Part shown: in pieces, positions 26,349 to 33,901 of the stretch
Position numbering within the stretch: position 1 is the first letter of the stretch
How the letters are laid out: the number at the start of each line of letters is the position of its first letter
Assembly: GCA_025351925.1 (NCBI GenBank)
Contig: JANXVC010000186.1
Span: forward strand, 1-58,728
Source: Rhodospirillales bacterium
GTDB taxonomy: Bacteria; Pseudomonadota; Alphaproteobacteria; Acetobacterales; Acetobacteraceae
DNA: 58,728 nt
Direction of reading: 5' to 3'
The notes under the pieces: model-generated
What the model saw: the letters and a program-made list of their open reading frames with translations, nothing else
Database searches by the model: none
Told to the model about the DNA's origin: nothing
Made by a program: the position numbers and the translations under genes

Positions 26349-27786
26349 TGCGCTCTCCTGCGTGCGGTAGGCGGATGATCGGGGCGCCCGGCCGTGGTGT
26401 TGCACGATAGACGCGGAACCTCTCGGCCTCCACCCCGCCCGGCACGTCGCCTCGGGTGCGGATGACCTGGCCGATCTCCTCGGCCGTCGCCCAATATGCG
26501 GGGTCGGGCGGCTCGGAGCGTCGCTGGCTGATGAGGAGCAGCCCGGGCCCAGCGTCGTCCGAGTGCCGCAGGCGGAACAGCGCCCAGCGGTCCGCCGCCC
26601 CCAAGACCGGCACGCCCAGCGGCGCTCGCCAGGCCAGCATGCTTGCAGCGCCGTACGCCTCCGAGGCGATCCAACCCACGCTCTGTTGACGGCGCATCGC
26701 CTCCAGGTCGCGGGACACCCCGTCCCAGCCGCCGAGCCGGATTAGCGTCGGGTCCAAACGACGCGGCAATGGGAAAGGCGCAGCCGCACCCTGTACATAG
26801 ACCAGCCCAGTGATCGCCAAGCCGAGCGCCACCGCGGGCCGCCATAGGCGCCAGCCCAGCCCGGCGGCGCAGATCGCCGCAGCGGGATAGACGATGGCCG
26901 GCCAGTTCGCCTGCACCCGGTCGCCGACCGCGTGCTCCAGGAACACCAGCAGACCCGGCAGCGTCATCGCTGCGAGCAGCGACCAGGCCGGGTCCCGCAC
27001 GGCCGCACGGCGGGCAGCGACCCACACGCCGGCAGTCAGCAGGAGGAACACCAACGGCGTTGCCAGGCCCGCCTGCCCGCCCAGCAGTTCCAGCACATGG
27101 CCCAGCGCGGCGCTGGGATGCCAGTCGCCGGTCCGGCTGCCCTGCTTGGCAAAGCTGGCCCAGCCGTGCTCAGCGTTCCACAGCACCACCGGCGCGAACG
27201 CCGCCAACGCCAGGGCGCCGCCGAACCATAGATAGACGCTGCGGAACCAGCGGCGCTGACCAGGCACCCAGGCAAGCCACAGCACGATGCCGACGCCGAG
27301 AAACCCGCCGGTATATTTGCTCGTCATGGCGCAGCCGGCAGCAAAGCCGACCCCCAGCCACCAGCGGCCATCGCCGGACTGCAACAGCCTCGCCAGCGCC
27401 CACAGCGTCGCGGCCCAGAACAGCAGCAGCGGCGTGTCCGGCGTCATCGTCACCGCCCCCGCCCCGATCAGCAGCGTGCCGTTCAGCAACGCCGCCGCCG
27501 GCACGCCCAACCGCCGGCCGGGAAACAGCAGCTCGGCGGTCTGCGCCACCAGCACCGATCCGGCCGCGGCCGAAAGCGGGCCCAGGAGCCGCACGCCCAG
27601 CGCATCCTGCCCCGCCAGCCAAGTGCCCGCCCGGATCCACAACGCCACCATCGGCGGATGGTCGAGGTAGCCCGGCGCCAGCGCGTGCGACCAGACCCAG
27701 TAGTACGCCTCGTCCTCCGACAGAGGTGTCGCGGCGGCCACGACAAGCCGCAGCACCGTCAGAACAAACAGCGCGAAGAGTGCCAT
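26329..27786 (-). CDS. ArnT-like family 39 membrane glycosyltransferase
   Basis: About 485 residues with roughly eight to ten membrane helices. The first periplasmic loop has PLSEDEAYYWVWSHALAPGY, followed by HPPMVALWIRAG. The DE pair and the HPP-x-x-x-W motif are diagnostic of polyprenyl-phosphate-sugar-dependent transferases (GT39/GT83, PMT-2). It would move a sugar from an undecaprenyl carrier to a lipid or protein on the periplasmic face. ATG 27786 follows GGAGGGG by a few bases; an earlier in-frame ATG at 27831 is possible. It is co-directional with the dehydratase gene. Confidence 0.9.
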   Translation of the reverse strand: MALFALFVLTVLRLVVAAATPLSEDEAYYWVWSHALAPGYLDHPPMVALWIRAGTWLAGQDALGVRLLGPLSAAAGSVLVAQTAELLFPGRRLGVPAAALLNGTLLIGAGAVTMTPDTPLLLFWAATLWALARLLQSGDGRWWLGVGFAAGCAMTSKYTGGFLGVGIVLWLAWVPGQRRWFRSVYLWFGGALALAAFAPVVLWNAEHGWASFAKQGSRTGDWHPSAALGHVLELLGGQAGLATPLVFLLLTAGVWVAARRAAVRDPAWSLLAAMTLPGLLVFLEHAVGDRVQANWPAIVYPAAAICAAGLGWRLWRPAVALGLAITGLVYVQGAAAPFPLPRRLDPTLIRLGGWDGVSRDLEAMRRQQSVGWIASEAYGAASMLAWRAPLGVPVLGAADRWALFRLRHSDDAGPGLLLISQRRSEPPDPAYWATAEEIGQVIRTRGDVPGGVEAERFRVYRATPRPGAPIIRLPHAGERSAASDP

Positions 27787-27899
27787 GCCCCTCCGATCCG
27801 CCGACAAAGCCGACGCGTCAAGCCGCCTCAACGTGTTATCTGGACGACCCCAGGGCCGCCAGGTTATGACCGCGCAATCAACACGGCTGGAGTGCTCCC

Positions 27900-28157
27900 A
27901 TGTTCTCGTTCATCGGCGCCATCATCATTGGCGGCCTGGCCGGACTGGTCGCCAAGTTCCTGACACCGGGCCGTGACCCCGGCGGGTTCATCATCACCGT
28001 CCTGCTCGGCATCGCCGGCGCGATGGTCGCGACGTTCCTCGGTCAGGCGTTGGGCTGGTATCGAGAAGGCGAGTCGGCCGGGTTCATCGGCGCAGTCGTC
28101 GGCGCAGTCATCATCCTGCTGGTCTATCGCGCGGTCGCACGCCCCCGGATCAACTGA
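27900..28157 (+). CDS. GlsB/YeaQ/YmgE-family stress-response membrane protein
   Basis: 85 residues, three short hydrophobic helices with glycine-zipper spacing (FSFIGAIIIGGLAGLVAKF, GGFIITVLLGIAGAMVATF, GFIGAVVGAVIILLVYRAV). This is the transglycosylase-associated/GlsB family of inner membrane proteins, linked to envelope stress; the biochemical role is not settled. It stands alone, convergent with the lrp-like gene 14 bases away. Confidence 0.92.
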   Translation: MFSFIGAIIIGGLAGLVAKFLTPGRDPGGFIITVLLGIAGAMVATFLGQALGWYREGESAGFIGAVVGAVIILLVYRAVARPRIN

Positions 28158-28171
28158 CCGGTCCGACTCCG

Positions 28172-28663
28172 CTAGAGCGGCACGCCGGCCAGGCTGCGGC
28201 TGGTCCGGATTGTCTGCAGCGTCTGCACCCGGCTTACCGAAGCCGCACCGGTCAGCCGCCGGGTCAGCGCGTTCTCATGCGCCGTGTCCCGCGCCACCAG
28301 CCGCAGCAGGAAATCGCCGCCACCGCGAATCATGTGGCACTCCCGCACCTCGGGCCACTCCGCCACCTCCGCCTCGAACGCCGACAGCACCGTCTCCTTC
28401 TGGCTATCCAGCCCGATCAGCGCGAAGAACACGATCTCCCAGCCGAGCCGGGCCGGATCGGTGTCGGCGTGGTAGCCGCGGATGATGCCGGCCTCCTCCA
28501 ACCGCCGGACCCGGCGCAAGCAGGGCGGCGCCGTAATGTCGGCGCGGCGGGCCAGCTCGACGTTGGTCATGCGGCCGTCCACCTGCAGCTCGGCGAGGAT
28601 ACGCCGATCGATCTCATCCAATTCCGCGACTTCGTCGCCATCCAGCTTCATAGGCCCGTTCAT
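28172..28663 (-). CDS. Lrp/AsnC-family transcriptional regulator
   Basis: 163 residues. The N-terminal winged HTH (LDEIDRRILAELQVDGRMTN, then RRADITAPPCLRRVRRLEEA) is followed by the RAM/ACT-like ligand domain (GYHADTDPARLGWEIVFFAL, ECHMIRGGGDFLLRLVARD). Such proteins bind amino acids and assemble as octamers on DNA. It diverges from trxB with 121 bases between starts; the lrp-trxB pairing is common in Alphaproteobacteria and suggests linked control. Confidence 0.94.
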   Translation of the reverse strand: MNGPMKLDGDEVAELDEIDRRILAELQVDGRMTNVELARRADITAPPCLRRVRRLEEAGIIRGYHADTDPARLGWEIVFFALIGLDSQKETVLSAFEAEVAEWPEVRECHMIRGGGDFLLRLVARDTAHENALTRRLTGAASVSRVQTLQTIRTSRSLAGVPL

Positions 28664-28784
28664 CCGATTTGCCGCGCAACAATATTACGGAAGTCCTGCC
28701 ATGAATACCCTGATGGGCGGCCTCGCTTGCGCGGCACTCCGGCCCGCCGATATGGTCGATTGAGGACAAAGGAACCGCGTCGCC

Positions 28785-29765
28785 ATGCCAGAGACGATCC
28801 ATACCCAAGTCTTGATCATCGGCGCCGGGCCCGCCGGCTACACGGCGGCCATCTACGCGGCGCGCGGCGGTCTGGACCCGGTGCTGGTTTCCGGCCTGCA
28901 GCCCGGCGGCCAGTTGATGATCACGACGGACGTCGAGAACTACCCAGGATTCGAGACTGCCATCCAGGGTCCCTGGCTGATGGAGCAGATGGCGAAACAG
29001 GCCGAGCACGTCGGCACGCGGGTGATCAGCGACTTGCTGATGAACGTCGATTTCTCATGTCGGCCGTTCCGCTGCGTGGGCGACTCGGGCGACGTTTACC
29101 TCGCCGAAACCGTGGTGATCGCGACTGGGGCGCAGGCGCGCTGGCTTGGCCTTCCATCGGAGAAGCGGCTGCAGGGCGCGGGCGTGTCGGCCTGCGCGAC
29201 CTGCGACGGGTTTTTCTATCGCGGCAAGCAGGTCGCGGTCATCGGCGGCGGCAATACAGCGGTCGAGGAGGCGCTGTATCTCACCCATCATGCCGACAAA
29301 GTGACGCTGGTGCACCGCCGCGACAGCCTGCGCGCCGAGAAGATTCTGCAGCGTCGCCTGTTCAGCCACCCCAAGATCACGGTCGTGTGGGACAGCGCGG
29401 TAGAGGAGGTGACGGCCGGTGGCCAGCCTGAGGTCGTGAACGGCGTCACGCTGCGCAACGTCCGCAGCGGCGCATTGAGCCACCTGGCGGTTGACGGGGT
29501 GTTCATCGCCATCGGCCATATGCCCAACACAACGATCTTCCGCGGCCAGGTCGAGCTGGACGACGAGGGTTATGTGCTCACCAAGCCCGGCTTGACGCAG
29601 ACCTCGGTGCCCGGCGTGTTCGCGGCCGGCGACGTGCAGGACAAGCTTTGGCGTCAGGCGATCACCGCCGCCGGCACCGGCTGCATCGCCGCACTCGAAG
29701 CGGAAAAATTCCTGACGCTCCAGGCGCTGCCGACGGTGCAGGCAGCGGCCCAGGCGGCGGAATAG
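28785..29765 (+). CDS. trxB: thioredoxin-disulfide reductase
   Basis: 326 residues. The N-terminal FAD site is IIGAGPAGYTAAIYAARGG, the redox pair is Cys137-Ala-Thr-Cys140 in VSACATCDGFFYRG, and the NADPH site is VIGGGNTAVEEALYL with HRRDSLRAEKI. The second FAD motif is GVFAAGDVQDKLWRQAITAA. It transfers electrons from NADPH to thioredoxin in the cytosol. A LysR gene of the LsrB/VtlR type follows by 81 bases, a conserved neighbour. Confidence 0.97.
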   Translation: MPETIHTQVLIIGAGPAGYTAAIYAARGGLDPVLVSGLQPGGQLMITTDVENYPGFETAIQGPWLMEQMAKQAEHVGTRVISDLLMNVDFSCRPFRCVGDSGDVYLAETVVIATGAQARWLGLPSEKRLQGAGVSACATCDGFFYRGKQVAVIGGGNTAVEEALYLTHHADKVTLVHRRDSLRAEKILQRRLFSHPKITVVWDSAVEEVTAGGQPEVVNGVTLRNVRSGALSHLAVDGVFIAIGHMPNTTIFRGQVELDDEGYVLTKPGLTQTSVPGVFAAGDVQDKLWRQAITAAGTGCIAALEAEKFLTLQALPTVQAAAQAAE

Positions 29766-29846
29766 CCACTTGCCTGTTTTCCTGTTTAGGCTATCGGGGA
29801 ACCTTACGCCGATTCGGCGCCGGGTGGACAGAGGACGGGTAAGGGC

Positions 29847-30731
29847 ATGGATTGGGATAAGCTGCGCGTATTCCATGCCGTCGCCGAGGCGGGCAGCTTC
29901 ACCCACGCCGGAGAAACGCTGAACCTCAGCCAGTCCGCGGTCTCCCGCCAGATCTCAGCGCTGGAGGAGGCGCTGCAGGTCCCGCTGTTCCACCGGCACG
30001 CCCGCGGCCTGATCCTGACCGAGCAGGGCGAAAGCCTGAACCGCACGGTGCGGGAGGTGTTTGCCAAGCTGGCCATGACCGAGGCGCTGCTGACCGAGAG
30101 CAAAGAGAAGCCGGCGGGGCGGCTGAAGGTGACGACGACGGTTGGCTTCGGCTCCGCTTGGCTGGCGCCGCGATTACAGGGCTTCCTCGAGATGTATCCC
30201 GACGTCACGATGACGTTGCTGCTCGACGACACCGACCTCGACTTGGCGATGCGGGAGGCCGATGTCGCCATCCGTATGCATCCGCCGAAGCAGCCGGACC
30301 TCGTGCAGCGGCATCTGCTGCAGATCCAGTGGCTGGTGGTGGCGCATCCGGACTACCTTGCGAAGCACGGCACGCCGACCCGGCCGGAAGAGCTGGACGA
30401 CCACAAGATCATCCTGTTCGGCGACTACCGCCCGCCGGTCGCCGATATCGATTGGCTAGCAGAAGCCGGGCGCCGCGCCGGGCAGCCACGCCGGGCGCTG
30501 CTGGAGGTTAACAGTCTGCACGCGATGGCGCTGGCGATACGCTCCGGCATGGGGATCGGCGTATTGCCGGACTGGATGACGGACGACCTCGATGGCCTGA
30601 CGCGGCTATTGCCCGACCTCAAGGCGCCGAAGGTTGAGGTGTACTTCGTCTATCCCGAGGAGCTGCGCAACTCAAAGCGCGTTGCGGTGTTCCGCGACTT
30701 CCTGCTGGCGCGGCTGCAGGAGCTGCATTAG
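29847..30731 (+). CDS. LysR-family regulator of the LsrB/VtlR type
   Basis: 294 residues. The HTH start MDWDKLRVFHAVAEAGSFTH, followed by LSQSAVSRQISALEEALQVP and LFHRHARGLILTEQGE, closely matches LsrB (rhizobia) and VtlR (Brucella). The effector domain follows (GRLKVTTTVGFGSAWLAPRL ... HAMALAIRSGMGIGVLPDWM). LsrB proteins have been linked to thiol/redox control in rhizobia, yet I find no cysteine anywhere in this one. The last 60 bases overlap the convergent amine-oxidase gene. Confidence 0.93.
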   Translation: MDWDKLRVFHAVAEAGSFTHAGETLNLSQSAVSRQISALEEALQVPLFHRHARGLILTEQGESLNRTVREVFAKLAMTEALLTESKEKPAGRLKVTTTVGFGSAWLAPRLQGFLEMYPDVTMTLLLDDTDLDLAMREADVAIRMHPPKQPDLVQRHLLQIQWLVVAHPDYLAKHGTPTRPEELDDHKIILFGDYRPPVADIDWLAEAGRRAGQPRRALLEVNSLHAMALAIRSGMGIGVLPDWMTDDLDGLTRLLPDLKAPKVEVYFVYPEELRNSKRVAVFRDFLLARLQELH

Positions 30732-31985
30732 CCGGGCTGCGGCGGCTTTACCGCTTGCGAACGCACCTCCGACCGTGCCGGCCAGCCCATCGGTGCGGCA
30801 GGCCTCGCCGGCGAATAGCAGGCGCTCCCCCAGGAACGCCGCCTCTAGCTGCCGCCGCATCCCGGCCTGACCCGGCGGCGCGTAGCTGTAGGCGCCGAGC
30901 GTGAACGGGTCCGCAGCCCAGCCGGTCACCACGGCCCCGTCCGCCAGACGCGCGCCACTGCCGAGCATGGCGCCCAGCTCGGCTCGTGCCAGCGCCTCGG
31001 CGGCGGCTGGGTCACCCGCCATTTCCCAAGCGGCCCGCCCGCCGACGAAGCCGATGACGTGGTCCGCGTCCTGCGGCCAGGCGATGAACGCCATGTTGGC
31101 TCGGCCTGCACGCATTTGCCGAACCAAGCTGGTGTTTGCGGGCAACCCAAGGCGGTCTCCTCCGGCCGCTGGGAGCGCCACCTTCGACAGCAGCCCCATT
31201 GGCAGCCCGGCGATCGCCGCCTGCACGTCATGCGGCAGGACCGGGGTGAAACGGATCATGCCCGACACAAGGATGCCGGTGGATACCGTGACGATGCAGG
31301 CCGTCGCACGGATCGTTCCGCGCGCGGTCTCGACCTCGACGCCCGCCATGCCGTCCCAGGCAATCGCGGTCACCGGCGTATCGAGATCGACATCGGTCGC
31401 CAAACGGCGCGCGATGAATGCACCCAGGCCGCCGCGCACGTTCAGGTTTGCGCCATCCAGCCGGTTCTGGTGCCAATCCCGTACGCTGAGCGCGCCGGCA
31501 TCGGCGGCTGCGATGATTGCGCCTTCCCATCCCGCGACTGTCGCCGCCCACGGATCACCCCACATAGGCGCCATCGCCTCGGCGAGGCTGCGGTCCGGCT
31601 GGTCCTGCGCCAAGGCCGGGGCAACGACCTCGTCGAGGCGGTCCCAGGCGGCGTCGTAGGCCCTCTTCTCCGCGGCATCGGCGGGACGGTCGGCGACAAA
31701 CAGCCGCTCGCTCCGGACTGCGTCGGAGTCGATCAGCGTGTCCTCGGCGGGATCAGCCAGCGCCACCAACGGATTGCGCTCGGCCGCGTGCAGCCAGGAT
31801 GCGCCGTGGTCGAACTCCGCATGGCGGAGCACGGCCGGGCGCAACGTGAAGGCGCGACCGCCGATGCGGTCAGATGCCTCCAATAGTGTGACCGGCACAC
31901 CGTGCTGGCGCAGATGACGCGCGGCGGACAACCCGGCCACCCCTGCCCCAACGACCACCACGCCACCGTCGCGAAGCGCGCTCAC
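30672..31985 (-). CDS. FAD-dependent amine oxidase
   Basis: 437 residues. The N-terminal dinucleotide site GGVVVVGAGVAGLSAARHLR, then LLEASDRIGGRAFT, and the C-terminal LLFAGEACRTDGLAGTVGGA are hallmarks of the monoamine/polyamine oxidase superfamily. It would oxidise an amine, releasing H2O2, in the cytosol. The substrate cannot be told from sequence. The 3' end overlaps the LysR gene by 60 bases. An NRAG-like LDGANLNVRGGLGAFIARR segment lies in the substrate domain. Confidence 0.9.
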   Translation of the reverse strand: MSALRDGGVVVVGAGVAGLSAARHLRQHGVPVTLLEASDRIGGRAFTLRPAVLRHAEFDHGASWLHAAERNPLVALADPAEDTLIDSDAVRSERLFVADRPADAAEKRAYDAAWDRLDEVVAPALAQDQPDRSLAEAMAPMWGDPWAATVAGWEGAIIAAADAGALSVRDWHQNRLDGANLNVRGGLGAFIARRLATDVDLDTPVTAIAWDGMAGVEVETARGTIRATACIVTVSTGILVSGMIRFTPVLPHDVQAAIAGLPMGLLSKVALPAAGGDRLGLPANTSLVRQMRAGRANMAFIAWPQDADHVIGFVGGRAAWEMAGDPAAAEALARAELGAMLGSGARLADGAVVTGWAADPFTLGAYSYAPPGQAGMRRQLEAAFLGERLLFAGEACRTDGLAGTVGGAFASGKAAAARLMQLLQPRQQEVAEHRNAL

Positions 31986-32165
31986 GAAGCGGTCCGGATT
32001 GCGGAACGCTCGCGACTGGTCCGCTTTTCGGTACTCAGCAGCATCGGGCCCTCAATACCATTCCGGCACCGCGGCGCCAATGGACGGTGTTTCCAGATAG
32101 TGCCGCTGACCTGTTGAGCGACGTGCCACGGTGCTAGTATGCCGCAGCCTGCATGCGGAGTTGAG

Positions 32166-33053
32166 ATGCCGGACTTCTTTAAGGGTTTTGAACTCACGAC
32201 CGCCCGGGTAGGCGACGGCGAACTCCGGCTGCGTCGCGGCGGCTCCGGTCCGCCGCTGCTCTTGCTGCACGGCAATCCGCAGACGCACGCCATGTGGCAC
32301 GCCGTCGCCCCAGTCCTGGCGCGGGACCATACGGTGGTGTGCCCCGACCTGCGGGGCTACGGCGGCAGCTTCAAGCCGGGACCGACCGCCGACCATGCCC
32401 CGTATGCCAAAACCGCCATGGCGCGCGATATGGTGGAGCTGATGGCGACGCTCGGCCATCGACGGTTCAGCGTCGTCAGCCATAATCGCGGCGCGCGGGT
32501 GGCGCATCGGCTGGCGATCGACCATCCCGCGGTCGTGGAATCTCTCACGGTCATGGACATCGTGCCGACGATCGAGCACTTTGAACGCGCCGACATGGCG
32601 TTCGCGCTCGGTTACTACCATTGGTTTTGGTTCGCCCAGCCGCACCCATTTCCCGAGAACCTGATCAATGCGGCGCCGGAAATCTGGTTCCACGCCCATA
32701 CGTCTCGCGAGCCGAAACCGCCGGGCTTCTTCCGCGAGGAGGCAATGGCGGATTATCTGGCGGCTGCCCGGACGCCCGAAGCCATCGGCGGCATGTGCGA
32801 GGACTACCGCGCTGCGGCCACGATCGATCTGGAGCATGACCGCGCGAGTCGTGCCGAAAGACGGCAAGTGGAGTGCCCGATGCTAGTGCTATGGGGCAGC
32901 AAGGGGCACGTCGGCAATTGGTACGACCCGCTGGCGATCTGGCGCGGCTACTGCAGCGCCGAGGTGACCGGCGGCGCCGTGGATAGCGGGCACTATCTTG
33001 CCGAGGAGGCGCCCGAGCAGGTCCTGACGCATCTGCGCGCGTTCCTGCCTTGA
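32166..33053 (+). CDS. haloacetate dehalogenase-like alpha/beta hydrolase with Asn at the nucleophile position
   Basis: 295 residues, clearly of the fluoroacetate dehalogenase type: LLLLHGNPQTHAMWHAVAPV, DLRGYGGSFKPGP, LDIVPT-like MDIVPTIEHFER, halide-site YYHWFW, EDYRAA and GHYLAEEAP with the catalytic His. The nucleophile elbow, normally GHDRGGR, reads SHNRGARVAH with Asn107 (AAT) in place of the catalytic Asp. The flanking Arg residues are kept. Activity as a dehalogenase is therefore doubtful unless Asn107 deamidates. ATG 32166 follows GGAG by 6 bases. The enoyl-CoA hydratase-like gene follows by 35 bases, likely one operon. Confidence 0.9.
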   Translation: MPDFFKGFELTTARVGDGELRLRRGGSGPPLLLLHGNPQTHAMWHAVAPVLARDHTVVCPDLRGYGGSFKPGPTADHAPYAKTAMARDMVELMATLGHRRFSVVSHNRGARVAHRLAIDHPAVVESLTVMDIVPTIEHFERADMAFALGYYHWFWFAQPHPFPENLINAAPEIWFHAHTSREPKPPGFFREEAMADYLAAARTPEAIGGMCEDYRAAATIDLEHDRASRAERRQVECPMLVLWGSKGHVGNWYDPLAIWRGYCSAEVTGGAVDSGHYLAEEAPEQVLTHLRAFLP

Positions 33054-33088
33054 AGCCGGCCGTCGCACCCAATCCAGGAGAAACCGCC

Positions 33089-33862
33089 ATGTCCGACGAA
33101 GCTCCCCTGCTCCGGCGCGATCAGGACGGGACCGCTTGGCTGACCCTGAACCGCCCGGCCACCCGCAATGCGCTGTCCGTGCCGTTGATGACCGCGCTGG
33201 AGGCGGCGCTGACCGATGTCGCGGCCGATCCCTCCATCCGGGTCGTGGTGATCGCCGGCGCCGGACCGGCTTTCTGCGCCGGGCATGACCTGCGCGAACT
33301 GCGCGGGTTGGATCGGGATGCGCAGGCGGCACTGTTCACGCAGTGCTCCCGCCTGATGCAAAGCATCGTTGGGCTGCACGTGCCGGTGATCGCTCGGGTG
33401 CATGGCATCGCGACCGCAGCCGGCTGCCAGTTGGTGGCGAGCTGTGACTTGGCGATCGCGGCGGACACCGCGCGCTTCGCGACCCCCGGCGTCAACATCG
33501 GCTTGTTTTGCTCAACGCCCATGGTGGCGCTGTCCCGCGCCGTGGGCCGCAAAGCCGCGATGGAGATGCTGCTGACTGGCGAAATGCTGGACGCGACCCG
33601 GGCGGCGGCGCTTGGCCTAATCAACCATGCGGTGCCCGAGGCCGCGCTCGACGACGCCGTCCGGAGGCTGGCACAGACAATTGCGTCGAAGAGCCCGGTC
33701 ACGGTCGGCCTCGGCAAGCCAGCGTTCTATGCCCAGGCGGAGATGCCACTTGCCGACGCCTACGACTACGCCGCCGCCGTGATGCTGCGCAACATGCAGG
33801 AGCAGGACGCGCATGAGGGAATCGACGCGTTCCTGGAGAAGCGCGCCCCGGTCTGGGGATAA
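33089..33862 (+). CDS. enoyl-CoA hydratase/isomerase-family protein
   Basis: 257 residues, crotonase fold. TAWLTLNRPATRNALSVPLM at the start, the oxyanion hole AGAGPAFCAGHDLREL, then GIATAAGCQLVASCDLAIAA. In the second half FATPGVNIGLFCSTPMVALS lacks the canonical second Glu position and resembles the ECHDC3 group. Substrate and reaction are uncertain. CAGGAGA lies before ATG 33089. Probably co-transcribed with the hydrolase upstream. Confidence 0.9.
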   Translation: MSDEAPLLRRDQDGTAWLTLNRPATRNALSVPLMTALEAALTDVAADPSIRVVVIAGAGPAFCAGHDLRELRGLDRDAQAALFTQCSRLMQSIVGLHVPVIARVHGIATAAGCQLVASCDLAIAADTARFATPGVNIGLFCSTPMVALSRAVGRKAAMEMLLTGEMLDATRAAALGLINHAVPEAALDDAVRRLAQTIASKSPVTVGLGKPAFYAQAEMPLADAYDYAAAVMLRNMQEQDAHEGIDAFLEKRAPVWG

Positions 33863-33901
33863 TGCGCTAAACGGCAGGTCCGCGCCGATCCCCTCACGAC
33901 T

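Noticed and set aside
27060-27869. 269-codon plus-strand frame over the glycosyltransferase gene
   Set aside because: Pro/Arg/Ala-rich shadow; the opposite strand has a clear GT39-like protein.
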